In this document: positions 32,401-46,500 of the stretch, piece by piece
Numbering within the stretch: the first letter of the stretch is position 1
How the letters are laid out: each line of letters starts with the position of its first letter
Source of the DNA: Branchipolynoe longqiensis
Taxonomy: Eukaryota > Annelida > Polychaeta > Phyllodocida > Polynoidae
NCBI GenBank assembly: GCA_030323885.1
Contig: CM059194.1
Span: 28,058,363 to 28,122,362 of the forward strand
DNA length: 64,000 nucleotides
Direction: 5' to 3'
Program-made: the position numbers and the translations under genes
The notes under the pieces: generated by a model
What the model saw: only the letters and a program-made list of their open reading frames with translations
Told to the model about the DNA's origin: nothing
Database searches by the model: none

Positions 32401-34508
32401 CTGGATTATAAACAATTGATTGATTGATTAACTTGATTAGGCCATATTTAGGACGAAATATAGTTAGTTGTTTTACGCCCTAGCAACATCTAAGGTTATA
32501 TCAGGACAGGTAGACTTGTAACAGTGCACACTCATGGCAAGTTTATAGTGCTCCCACACTGGGAGACCAGGCTTCCAGCACCATGACCTGATATACCAGT
32601 ATTATTATTATTATTATTATTAGTCCTTGCCCTATCCTATTAATGCTGAGCACCAGGCTATCTAGCGACAAGTACCGATTTGATAAGTCACTGGCTTCGA
32701 CTCAGGTGGGATTCGAACTCCCGACCTGCACGGGAAGTCCTGACTGCAGGTGAGCTGACATAATAGGCACAATCATATGAGACAAAAACAGTTTGTACAT
32801 TGAAAACTAGACAGGATGGCCGAATCAGTAAGCACACTGACTGGCTTCTCATGCAAGAGTCTGTGGGTTCCAAACCCGGTTGAGTCAAACCAATGCCATG
32901 AAGTCATTAGTTTGACTTGGTATGAAGTTATTGGTTTGACTCAGCCGTGAATCGAAGTCCCGGCCTTCCGCACAGGAAGCCTACGCTCTTACTGATTCGG
33001 CCACTGTGATCCGCATACCAGATTAAACAGAAAACCATAAAGAGTGGAGATGTTAGGCACCTGTTCCTCTGTGAGCGGCAGCCAATAGATGCAGGGGGTC
33101 GACTTGGTCTTACAGAAGAGATCATCAAGTAGCTTGGCAGGTGCTTCTTCGGTCTCTTCCTTTTTTTCTAAAATTACACAACAAAAATAGGAAAAATAAT
33201 TAGCGTCCATTTGCATTTAAGAAGTAAACAGCTTCGCCTACAGCCAGTCGCCTATCAATAATTAAACAGCCTCATGTACACAGTCAGTCCTATGTCAGCA
33301 TATCGCTAATTAAACAGGCCAGTCCTATGTCAGCATATCACTAATCAAACAGCCTCGCCTACAGCCAGTCCGAGGACAGCCTATCACTAATTAAACAGCC
33401 TCGTGTACACAGCCAGTCATATGTCAGCCTATCACTAATTAAACAGCCTCGTGTACACAGCCAGTCATATGTCAGCCTATCACTAATTAAACAGACTCCT
33501 GTATACAGCATCTTAGTGTGCTTTCTGCAGGGATGAAAGTGGTCTCGAAGGAAAAAAGCGGAAATGCAGAAATTCTCCCATAGGTTTAACATTGTCAGGG
33601 AATCAAGGATATTTTACGGGAGTCAGGTTTCATATATATTGGTATATGCTGATAGTGCTGCGCCGTTTGAAGCACATATTAGTAGTATACGCTGAGTGCT
33701 GCGGTGTTTGTAGCATTTACTAGTAGTATATGCTGATAGTGCTGCGGCATCTGCAGCATAATCCCGGAAATCCGCGAAATCGTGGAGATCTTTCATCCCT
33801 GTTTCTGATAGGTTCTATCGATAGTCTGTGTAACCAATGGCGATTCAGCGCAGAGCAAAGAGTCGGAAGTCGGTCGGAACACTGTTTGTTTGTTGGCGTT
33901 TTACATTTTTCATATCAGGACAAGTACCGACTTGTGACAGTGCGTGCTATGTCAGCCTATCACTAATTAAACTGCCTCGTGTACACAGCCAGTCCTATGT
34001 CAGCCTATCACTAAGAGGAGGAGGTTGTGGTGGTGGCAGTTACCTTTGCGCTCCTTCCGCTCCTTGCTGCGGTCCCGCTTCTTCTTCTCCTGCTCCCGAG
34101 ACTTGTCGCGCGACCTGTCCTCGGCGCGGCGTCGATCGGACTCCCGCCGCTCGTGTGACCGTGAGCGCGACTGCCTGACCTTGTCACGGTCCCACTCGCG
34201 CACGGGCTCTAGCCGCGAGGTGCGCAGGTCTTCCTTGCGGCCCCGGACCTCGACCGCCCCGCCCCGCAGCGGGTCCTCGACGGGCGGCGGCGCAGGCTTG
34301 GCCGTCACGTCCTGCCGCACCTGCCGTTTGATGGACGCCGGCGTCACGTCGCCGCTCTTGTGGTAGTCCACCTGGTGGGGGCAAGAGTGCGCAGTGAGCA
34401 AATGGACAGCCTGATGTGAGAGGCCCCGCTAGGGTCAGATTCAGGGATGAACGTGGTCTCCAGCAAAAAAGAAGAAAAAGAAAGACAGAAAGACAGAAAG
34501 ACAGACAC

Positions 34509-34539
<31 letters not shown>

Positions 34540-37500
34540 CACATTAATTAAGGTTAATCACACCGTGCTATTTAAATTCAGAATAACATAAAAACAGAAA
34601 GGTTTTATCTTGTTTACATTCACATTTTAAGATATTTTTGTTTACTTAACATTGAATGTTAAGTTTGCCTTGCATTGAATGAAACATGAGGGGTGTTTCT
34701 TTGGTTGGCATAATTTGATTTTGTTTTAAATATACGACTATCATATACCAAATTAAAGCTCATTTAGTGCGCTTTCTGACAGGTTCTATCGATAGCCTGT
34801 ATAACCAATGGCGATTCAGCGCCGAGCAAAACAAAACCGCATGCTTCGGTACTTGTTCTGATTAATGTGATGCAAAAGTGCCTGTAATAGTCAGGGTTGC
34901 CACAAACCAGAGATGTCAAATTCTCTGACAAATTTCATTTTCCCCTGACAAATAAGACGAGAAAATCTTTTTACTAAATGGCATCCAACCACCCTTACAG
35001 CCATCCTTTCCTCCCATTTATTTTGTTATTTTAGGCCCAGACTTTCGAAACACCATACCTTAAACTGTTATATGCCTTTATTGGCAACTCCTGTAGCCAA
35101 GGTGATTGTTCTGGGTCACAGCAAGGCCCCATACGTTGTTACTTTTCATGACAACCAAATATATACTAAAAATAATTGCATAAATATGTGGTTATTTGTT
35201 ATGAGCAGAGTGGAATCTGGTATATTTTCTTTTCTTCAATATACACAGATTTTAAGGGTGTCAGAGTTGGCCAAATCTTCACGCATAGATCTGAAAATGC
35301 AATTTGTCCCTGACAAGGGTCAATTTTCCTTGACATTTGTCAAAATTCCATTTTTCCCTGACAAAATCCAAAATTCGGTGACAATTCACTGACCTTGAAA
35401 AATGTTGGTATCAAAATAAGAGTAAAGCTTTAGTTCATTCAAGAGTACTTTTCTGGTATAATAATGCATTATGTTCCTAATAACATTATCGCAATAATCA
35501 TGTCCTTACCTCATCTGGTGTGGCATAATCAATCCTGAGCAGCTTAGGGTTGGAGGAAGGCCACCGGGTCCCATGCAGGGCTTGTCGGGAAGCCTTCGCC
35601 TGATCTTCAGACTCATACTAGAAACATATATATAAAGCACTGTCAAGAATCAAATTACGAAATCTAACCACACAGTTTATTGTAAAGCGAGACTCATAAA
35701 TTGTTATAGATTGTAACCCTGTGAGTCTAAATAAAGGAATTAACAAACCCTGCCACCTCACATGAAGAGAAGAAAATAATAGACAAACATACACAGCATC
35801 AACGCTGCTAAGAAAACTCACCGTGGCATACGCATGCGACTTGATATTATCGATCCAGAAGCCATTCTCGACCAGTGTTCCTGTGCGCCCGAGGACCTCC
35901 TTCAGCTGTCTGAGTGTGTATGGACGAACCAGATTCCGGATGTGGATGATGCACGAAATAGGATTGCGCGCAGGCGAAGGAGACCGCCTCGAAGGCTGCG
36001 GCTCGTCAGGGGCGACCAAGACATCCATACTCCTTCGTGGTTTATGGGTTACTTTAGAAGCTAAATCAAACAAAGCCACGGTTAATGAACCATCAATATT
36101 TCACCCCCCTTCGATTTAGTTCACAGATTTATTCCCCTGAATATTACACACATCGGTGTTGAATCGCTGGGTTTCCATTAAAAACTAATTAATTGTGGGG
36201 GTTGGGTGGAAGTCGGTCGGAACACTGTTTGTTCGTTGGCGTTTTAATAGTTATTAGAAATAGGGCACGATAATAATGTTAAAAACGCGGAAAGCTGCGA
36301 GATCCCAATCATTCACTCCAGAAATTGTGGAATCTTCTAAAAACTTAATAGTCATCAGAAATCAGACATGAAAAAAACATGCAAAAACCTGAAAAATCGC
36401 CATCTTTCACCGCTGTATGGAGATATTTTCCTCCAGCAAATCAAAGGAGTAATTACCGAAAAGAAATATCATTGATTTCTGTCACATAAAAGACGATATT
36501 CATCCATGTTGATAGGTGGAAGTTCCTTTTTGTCTTTACGTCTTTACGTATTTTAAACAACAACTATGCATAGCAAACGAATTAGTAGCAGCACAGCAAG
36601 GTTATATCGATCCATTAAACGCGCTGTAGACTCAAACCAAAGACAACACGGTCTACTTACGTTCTTTGCTTTCCTCCTTGGCGATGGTTGCCTGTGGCAT
36701 CTCGGCCACCTCTACCTGTCTGACGTCATCGTTCTCTGGTACAGGAGCAGGGGGTGGCGGTGGGGCGGCCTCCTTTACCTTCACAGCTGGAGAGTTCACC
36801 TCCTGTAAAACACAAATATCGAACCCAGTTGGGTTGGTTGGTTGTTTTTACGTCCTGGAAACATCTACGGTTTGTTTGTTTCTTTGTTTGTTGTTTTACG
36901 TCCTAGCAACATATAGGGCCTTTTTAGGATGGGGACTCACTTGTGACAGTGCGCACTCAGTGACTTTATAGTGCTGCTCCACTGGAAGACCAGGCCACAG
37001 GCACCATGACCTGATATCCAACTGAGTCACATTATCCTGAAACTGAGCTAACCAGTCCATGTCCTATCCTATTAATGCCGAGCGCCAGGGGAAGTAGCAA
37101 ATTTGTATGTCATTGGCTTCACTCGATTGGGAATCGAACTCCCAACCTTCTGCACAAGAAGCCTGCTCTCTACCAATTTGGTCATTATGTCGGGTCCCAA
37201 AAGTTGATCTATATGATAACCCTTATTTATGTCCGGTTCCAAAAGTTTATCTATATGATAACCCTTATTTTATATCCGGTGTCTCACCTGGGTGACGGTG
37301 CGCTGGATCTTGAGGTCCTTCTTGAAGGTGTCTTCCGCAGCCTCCTCCTGGTCCATCTTCTCCTCCTCCTCCTCAGGCGGCGCCAGCTCCAACACCGGCT
37401 CCTGGATCAGCGTGCTCGGCTTGATTTCCGGGATCAGGCCCTAGCGCAGGGACCGAAGTGGTTCATTAAAGGCTCAACCCACGTTAATACAGTAAAACCT

Positions 37501-40500
37501 CTCTAACCGACTACATCCACAGATCGACCACTCCCCTATATTGATCGCTTTATTTGGGTCCCAAACGATCACCCATACAAGGTGCCACTCAGTGTCCTGA
37601 TTGGAAGGTACACAAGAAGACCATAACACCAACACTGGAGGCAGCACCCCGATACCTGGCAAAAATGCACACCTGGCGTAAATAAAGGCTGGGAAGTGCC
37701 AGCGTCTAAATTGCCAACGAACCGGTTCATCCTGCCACTGAGAATCTGTCCTTTAAATCAATGCGCTTTGTTCAGCATTCTGTTGATTGGGGTTATATAC
37801 ATTAAAAACATGTAAGGTCATACATATCAAGAACATTGAGTGAAAGTGAGTGACCAATTATGACATCTGATTATTGTTTCCCCCACCTACACAAAATAAC
37901 TTTTTTCATTTAGAAATGTTGAGAAATCCTTTTTTATTTCAACAAACATCAAACAAGACATTGTAGTGTACCTTGAGCGAATCAGTGGAGACAATGATGG
38001 CAGCCTTCGTGGAGGTTGTTCGTGTCGAGCCCCAACGCCGACGTCGCACAACCGGGACGCGCTCTGCAGACTTCGGTTCTGCCAAGTGTATGAAGCTATA
38101 CTCATTTTCCCAATCTTCCGCAATTTATAACTGATTAAAGTTTCAATGTTGGAAATATGTGGAAGTGAAAACATGTCAAATTAAATTTTCAATGGGCACA
38201 CCGAAATGCCGGATAGAGGCTTCGTTTACCCCTTTTTGAGCATGGCAGCACAGTACAGGAGCACCAAACTGCTTCAAATGTTAATGAGTGCGCAAGTATC
38301 TAGTTTTGGTTTAGAATATTTTATGCCTTCATCATACTATGCAGCTTTAATGTAAAAATGAAAGAGGGAAACATTCTCCAGCTTTGCAGTCTGATTGGCT
38401 GATACCTTATTGAATTCAATTGTATGAATCTCTTGCTTATGAATATTTCTCAAATCTTCAATAGAACTGCATGAATAAAAGTTACATCAGAGAGAGAAAA
38501 AAAGCGGAAATTGATGGTGTGGTGGGCAACAAAAAGAGTCACAACAGCAGAACACGCTCCAAGGATACTCTGTACTAACTGATCAGCGCAATGGAGCTGG
38601 GTCTCCTGAAAACAGGTCAGCATGGGATGGGATTTTAAAACATCAATAAAAAAACTTCCTACTTACTTTTTTCCTTATACTTTTCATATTCATGTTCAGA
38701 TTTTATGTAAGAAATAAGGGAAATAAAATAAATTGTGTGCAACTTTGGTCCTTTTAGTTATGAAGTGTTTTGGTACCCAAAAAAAACATTTTACAGTCAA
38801 CCATTTGTAACATAACATATGGGACATGGTTGGATCCTTACTAACATCTTGTATTGCATTGATATATCAAACAAAACAGTTCCCAAATCAAAAGGGAAGT
38901 ATTTATTAACATGTATGCATGCTTAAATCTTTTTAAAGATTATTTGATGTCTTCAGAAATAACATTACAAATTTCCATCACAGATGTAACCAGTGGTGTC
39001 TGGATGCCACACAAATGTTGTACACTAATTATTCAGTGAATAAAGCATGTATATTATGCCATAATTAATATGCTTCTAAGTATGAAATTATTTAATTCTG
39101 CTTAAATTTTTATTAAGCAGACTGTGTGGTGTCCTAAACCTGTGTTACATCTGAGCAACACATGTTATACTGCCATAATACATAGCTTAATCATGGACTA
39201 CACCTTTATTATTTATTTCATCAATTTATATTTTACATATATGTAAAGGGGAGATTTCCAGCTTTCATTTGCAACCAAAAAATGTTCAAAATTCAAATAT
39301 TAGATTTTAACTCTCCATGTGACACTTCTGGCCAGTTTTCAGGAGTGACCCAGCTATGTTGGTTGGTCGGGTGATTGTTGGAGCTTTCCGTCCAGGCAAT
39401 ATCTAAGGTCATATCAGAACGGGTACTGACTTGTGACAGTGGCACTCATGGTGACTTTATAGTGATGCCCCACTGGGATACCAGGCCACCAGCACCATGA
39501 CCTGATATCCCACTCAGTCATATTATCCTGACAATGAGTCAACCAGTCAACCAGTGCTTACCCTATCCTAATAATGCCGAGTGCCTGGCTCGGAAGCGAC
39601 AAGTATCAATTCTTAGGTCATTGGTTTGACTCAACCAGGGGTTCGAACCCATGGATTCGAATCCCACGATCTACCAAAACGGGAGACGGATGCTCAACTC
39701 ATTCGGCCATCCCGTCTGGTCCTTAATGGAGCTAGGAGAGTACTGGAGGCTAGGAGAGACTCAGAAAAAACCCAACTTCCAGTATTCGCTAAGATTCCTT
39801 GACAATGCTAAGGCCACGGAAGAATTTTTATGTTTTCATGGAAATCAGTCACTCAGTACAGAGGAGGCCCAACACCAGCTGGCTCCGAACACAATGGCGA
39901 CTGGCTGCCAGCCTAACACTAGCCATCACAGAGAACCTGGCGAAGAGTTAGATTCTTCAAGTCTTTTTGGAATTGTGAGATATTAGATAGTAGATGGGAG
40001 AAAATGCATAGTTGAATTGTCCTAGAGATTTTACAAACACAAATTGCAGATTACCAAAATTCGTGGAAATGCGAAATTGCAGAGATCTTTCATCCCAAAT
40101 TTATACGAGGTAGACGTCAGCAACCAAATTTAAGGCATTTCAAGTCAGAAATTCTAATTTTAAGATGCAAAATATGACACTATAAACATTATATACATTA
40201 TCTCGTTATGATCCTATATCACCACGTTTCTGTATGCTATTACCATGAAGCAGGGGAAGCATGTTAGGGAATAATCCTTCTTAAAAACATATCTAACACT
40301 TATCGTAGATTAGCTAACAACCCACAAGATTGGTTGCTCAACTTCCATTCATTTTTACGTCTGACTTTCATGTCTAAAACATCAACATCTAAATCTATGC
40401 AATTTTGATTCCAACATTTGGAAAATAAATTACCAAAATTCAAAGGCTTTTTAAATCTAAGGCCTTTTGAAGAGACATCTTCAAATTCAAGGCTTTTTTC

Positions 40501-43500
40501 AGATTGTGTGAACCATTTGGCGGAAAATAGACATGGTGATCTTTAGCCCTCAATAACTACACCATTAAAAATAATTTGGCTCCATTCAACACCATCGTAG
40601 TAAACTGACCAATTTGAGCGCATGTGCCATCTGAGAGCGCGTATTCTCCTGCGCCAATATTTGATGTCGCCATGTAAACACAGCCTTAATTGAGGCAAAG
40701 CTTCCTTACCACCACCATCACCGTTCACATCAGGTTTCTTGACAGCTGGTTCCTGTAAAAGCAAATAGTCAAGAGAGTTAGAACTGAATGTACGGGAACA
40801 AGTGCTTTTACACTTTCACATATTCAGTAGTTTGTCAGAGATCCTTAATAGGGCATCAATTTGACTACTACGGGGAAAAAAGAAAACTATGAATATAATC
40901 AACAACAAAAAATAGTTTTTATTAAAGGTGTGGGGAAGAGTAAATATAAGGTTGGAATTTTGTAATGCTTTCAGTTTAATGAAACTTAGTTTCAAAATAT
41001 TATAAGCCTAAAATGTTGGTGAATTGTTCATCAAGGGGAGTAGGAATAGCTCGCCATTTAGGTACAAATATAAATTTCATGTGATGTTTGGAAAATAAAT
41101 AAATAATAATTTGTTAAATAAGAGACAAAAAAAAGTCGGGAGGAGTAGGGTTGGGGGAACAGCATTTATGAGTGTATGAACCGTGCATGTTGGTCTGCAG
41201 CCTGGCGGTTAGGGTATCAGCAGTTGGTGTAGGTCACTTCGCGTCAGTCATGTCAGACACGTGACATCTTAAAACCCCCAATCTGTTGGATTTGTGCCTT
41301 CCTAGCGATGCATTATCGCTCTCAGCTGCCATTAGCGCACCATCAGCAGCGCCCACTGCAGCTTCTTTAAATGACATTCCGCATCATTTCTGATCTCTAA
41401 GGGGCCCCGGGTATGTAAAGGTGGATAGATGTGTTGCCATGCCCATCAGCCAATTGCGTACCACACCTTTTTTCAATTCGCTTCTGTCCAAGACACGGCC
41501 AATATCACGTTCCAAACACCGGTTCTCATCTAATCACCAACGTTAAGCTTCGTCAATACTTGGATGGGTGACCACCTAGGAATGAGGTTCCGTAGACATT
41601 CTGATGCCAAATCAGGAGTGAATGACATGCACTGGACGTAGACAGCCATCTTCATACCACTTCAAAGTCCGTCTCACTAGCAACTGCAATATCTTTCTTC
41701 TCAAACTATTCCACTTCGGATGACTGCGTAAGTGAATTACTGTTGATTGAATGCCACATCACAACCAAAGGCCACGACAACTGGTGAAAGGTGGCTACTG
41801 CGACCAAGCTAATCTGTCCCATTATCAATCAGTTTTGAGGAATAGTTTGCATTTGTCAAGGAAAATCTTGGAAATCAATGAAAAACGCTGAGTTCTTTCA
41901 TCCTCAAGAACCACGTCACTTAAGTAAACACTGTAGTCTGTAGAGCAAGTCCAATTCAAGCTTTACTGAGTTTCACAAATGTCCACAGGTGTCATCTGAT
42001 TTAGATTTATGAACAAAAGTATTCAGATATATAGTGACTGAAGTTCTTCAGAAATTCATGTTGTTCAAGCACTCTATGTGTGTCAGTCACCTTCCAGCCT
42101 TTCGTGGTGACTCCCTGGTGTACAATGCTGGTGGTATTGGTTTAACCAGGATACTTTGCTGGTGTGCTCCTGAACACACATGGACATACACACTCTTCCA
42201 TATGTCAGGCACCGCTGCCTCCAAGTCGACTTCGCAGCACAAACGATGGCTGTCCGGGCGACAGTCGAACACCACCACGGATGGTTGCAGAGGTGTGTAC
42301 TCATACCTAGGCTGGTGCTCGGCATTACGAGGCTAGGTTGGCTCAGTCCGAGGATGAGTGGTGTTGGAGACATGGTATCCCAGTGAAGCAGCACTATAAA
42401 GTCGCCATCAGTGTGTAGCCATTTGTTGGTACAGTGTTGATGACCTTAGATGTTGCTCAGACATACAAAACAGCCGTGTCCCATACAGATAACATTCCAG
42501 TCACCCATCACACACCGCAGAAGCTATAATGAGCACCAATGACACACTTCGATAGCAAAGGCCTTGTTTCAGGTATGGGTGCAAAGTCAAACCTCATCAG
42601 AAACTACAGATCAGGCACTGCAGATGGTTGTGTCATAGCATCACTGCACATTGTTAGTGTCATGACAAGCACTGAAGATAGTTGGTGGCACAAAAATCAC
42701 TGCACAATGTTCATGTTATGACAATCGCTGGCGATGGTGTGTCATGACAATCACTGAAGACGGTTGTGTCATGACAATCACTACATATGGTTGGCATCAT
42801 GACATCGCTGAAGATGGTTGGTGTCATGAGATCACTGAAGATGGTTGATGTCATGACAATCACTGCATATTGTTTGTGTCATAGCAATCACTGCACATTG
42901 TTCATCTAATGACAATCGTTGAAGATGGTTGGGGTCATGACAAATCACTGTACACTGTTCATGTCATGACAACCACTGAAGATGGTTGGTGTCATGACAA
43001 TCACGCATATTGTTGGTGTCATGGCAATCACTGCCCATCGTTCATGTCATGACAATCACTGAAGACAGTTGGGATCATGACAATCATGCCCTACTGTTCA
43101 TGTCATGAAAACCACTGAAGATGGTTGGGGTATTGACAATCACTGCATATTGTTGGTGCCATAGCAATCACTGCACATTGTTCATGTCATGATAATCGCT
43201 GAAGATGGTTGGGGTCATGAGAATCACTGAAGATGGTTCGGGTCATAACAATCACTGCACACTGTTCATGTCATGACAATCAATGAAGATGGTTGGTGTC
43301 ATGACAATCACTGCATGTTGGTGTCATGGCAATCACTGCACTTTGTTCATGTCATGATAATCATTGAAGATGGTGCCATGACAATCACTGCACATTGTTA
43401 ATGTCATGACAATCGCTGGCGATGGTGTCATGACAATCACTGCAGTGTCCATGTCATGACAATCACGGCATATTGTTGGTTTCATAGCAATCACTGCACA

Positions 43501-46500
43501 TTGTTTGTGTCATGATAGCTAACATCACAGTGCTCCATCACGGGAACCAACTGTTCAACCTGTTCCCTTAGTCCAGCATCTTATACAACCATCAACACAT
43601 GCGTTGAGAATGAAGTAGTTGGTGATTTCGACACTTAATCACGTGGCTAACACACTCTGTCCAACACACACTATCAGACAGAGATAGCAACCAGATTGCT
43701 GGTCATATATGTGTTAAGTAGTCCAACAAACTGCTGAAGAAATTCACTTGTTCACTTTCTAAAAGTGCATCATAGAAAATATTGATGAGAAGCCATAGAT
43801 GCCAGCAAGTTCAGCTGTTAAAGTCGAAAGACAGTCCAGCTAAATCTAGGGGTGCATCTAAATGTTCATCAGCAGGTGGCAGAATTGAGCGAAATGTCTA
43901 GTTTATTTTTTTAGTATTTCCTTCATATTTCATGGAGCAGTTAATCCTATTGGCATATCATATATAATCTGAATGCCTTCAACAAGGGGAAGTGAAGACT
44001 TTCCCGGCACAAATTCTTTTGTTTCTTCTTCTGGTGCGGTTTATTTTTAAAGCGTATAGTAGCAATAAGTAGGTGGTTGTTCTTTGCAGCAAGCAGGCAG
44101 ACAGCAGATAAAGATGTGCTTCACCCTGCTCCGATTAACTGAGCGGCTTGTGCGGGTATGTGTGTGTGAGTGTAGGAATTGTGTGGTCTTCCTTCGTTCA
44201 GAACCTATACGCATCTCTGGTGTCTTTGGATCGGATTGCAATTTGGCAGGCTGGTGCAAATGGGCAGAGAACATCAGTCATCCTGGCAACGTCCTTAAAT
44301 AGGTGCAGGGGCGGAGCTAGTAGAGGGCTGGTCTCAGCCAGGCGCTGCAGCCAATCGGTGACCCGGCCTCTAATATGCACATTGGATAGAGAGGTGATAT
44401 ATGAGGGAAGGAGCGCATTAGTCTGCATTACGGAGTCTGCTTTAAAGCCTTTCTAGGTGTGTACACCCATGTTGAAAGATTGCAGCAAGATTATAAGGAA
44501 TTACTTTTCTCTACATTAGAATGAGCTTGTTGATGTATACATGCAACATATGACTATTTCGATCTTCCCCATGCCCATTTTGTTGGTTTTTTTTGTAATG
44601 CATTGCATAACACACATGCACACTTGAACCATAACAGGTTTTCATAATCTGAGACTTTTGATAACCTGTGATGGGGTTTAGGCCAGATCGCTTCCTTGCC
44701 ACAATCTTGTTACGTAAAACGATAGATGGGGGATAACCCTAAAGTTGTCATGCTACCAAACTTTAAAGAAGTCTTTCTGATAATTTTAACCATGTACTCC
44801 TTCCCTTAAATACAGTTAAAAGAATTAATTTAAAAAGACAGAACACCCCCACAATACTCTGCCCTACCTGATTTGGTTCTACTGGCTTGGCGGTGTCCAT
44901 TGGCTGTTCCTTCCGTTCAGCTATACTAGAGTCATCACCATTCTGTTGAAATAGGGAAATTTGAGACTGATTGATTTAATGCAGTCATCAGTTATGGCTA
45001 TATATATTAAAATGGTGTATGGAGAGGAGTTGAAAGTAGCGATTCCAAGTGCTTCATTTTAACTAACCAGAAAAGATGACAGATTTAATTATTTGTGCTT
45101 GCCTTTCAACAGTTCCAAAGCTTTCTAAACTTACATGTTATTCTTACTAAATTTACAGGTTATTCCTACTAAATGCACAGGCTATTTCAACTAAATTTAC
45201 AGGCTATTCCTATTAAATGTACAGGTTGTTTTTATCTACAAATTAAATTTACAAGTTATTCTTAATAAATTGTCCACATAATAAGAGGTCTTGGAGAACT
45301 CCATGAAACCATTACCAGATTATTAATAATATACCTTTCGGGGTGTTTCTTTTTCAGAAGTCTTCTTCGGCGGGGCTTCTGGAGATCGTGACCGTGAAGC
45401 AGAACGTGTAACTCTTTTTGCATACTTTTTCTTTGGAGAATTTGACCTTGACCGTGACCGAGAGGATGGTGAGCTAGAGCTCGACTCCGATCGTGATCCA
45501 GAAGAACTGAAATAAAACAAAATATATGTATAATCTGTGTTATAAATACAAACTGTAAATTACATGATTAAGATTTGTTCTGTCTGCTGATTTAATCAAG
45601 TATTCACTTCACACGGAATCGTATGGATGATTAAATGAAATTCTAATTCGTATGAAAACGTTGAAGGTAAATGGTTCTGCTAATAGTGGCAATATAACTG
45701 AACCATCGTAATTAAGTATATTTATAATTTATACGGTGGGGATGCCGGGGGATGAGGGCGGACAGAGGGGGGGGGGGGGCAGTCCTGAGGATTAGTGAGG
45801 GGGTGAATGTGATGGGTAAACCACAATAGAACACACCTGCTTGATGCTGGGCGACGACTTCTTACTGGGCCATGACCCCTTTTTTTGGATTTAGTGTGTG
45901 CTTTTAGCGTAACCCCCTTTCCGGATTCATTAGATGACGATGAGGCAGACCGCTTCTCAGATTCAGGGGAAGTGGATCTCGCCTTCACCGGAGAACGTGA
46001 CCGAGTGCTATCCTTTTCTTTAGCTTGCAGAGCTAATTTGGACTCCGACATTTCCTTAGCTGGGGATGGTGACCGCGACCGTGACTTCTCTGGAGTTGGT
46101 GATCGTGACTTCCCCACAGCCTTCTCTGGAGATGGGGTTTTTGATGGCGACTGGCTAGTAGTCTTAACCACATCAGGCGAGCGAGAACCTGACTTTGCTC
46201 TAACCGGTGCTGGTGTCGATTTCTCAGTGGTGTGAGACTTCTCCGGTGGTTCTGAATGTGGAATATCTTCTTCAGGACTTGAACCCTTCACTTTCCTTTT
46301 CTGCTCAGGCTCTGGCGACTTCGACTCTGACCGTGACAGTTTACGAACTTGTGATTTCACCTCCATCGCTTCTTTATTTGAGGCTTCGTTAGTTGGGGAT
46401 ACATCCTTCGCCTCTGGTGATAACTCTCTTGATATACTACGCTTACTCTGTGATTTGGCCCCATCTAGGCGATCACCAGCATCATCAGGTACAGGCTTTA

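Noticed and set aside
35885..36079. Start codon at 36079 for an independent RRM protein
   Set aside because: The reading continues upstream only 6 codons before the acceptor GATTTAG; the exon joins in phase to exon 12 of Acinus.
42539..43520. CRISPR-like array (regular 28-bp repeats)
   Set aside because: Eukaryotic context, no unique spacers of constant length, units contiguous in two variants; it is a minisatellite.
44084..44456. Overlapping open frames in Acinus intron 8
   Set aside because: Antisense or sense short frames with no domain; the phase-matched exon chain does not need them.
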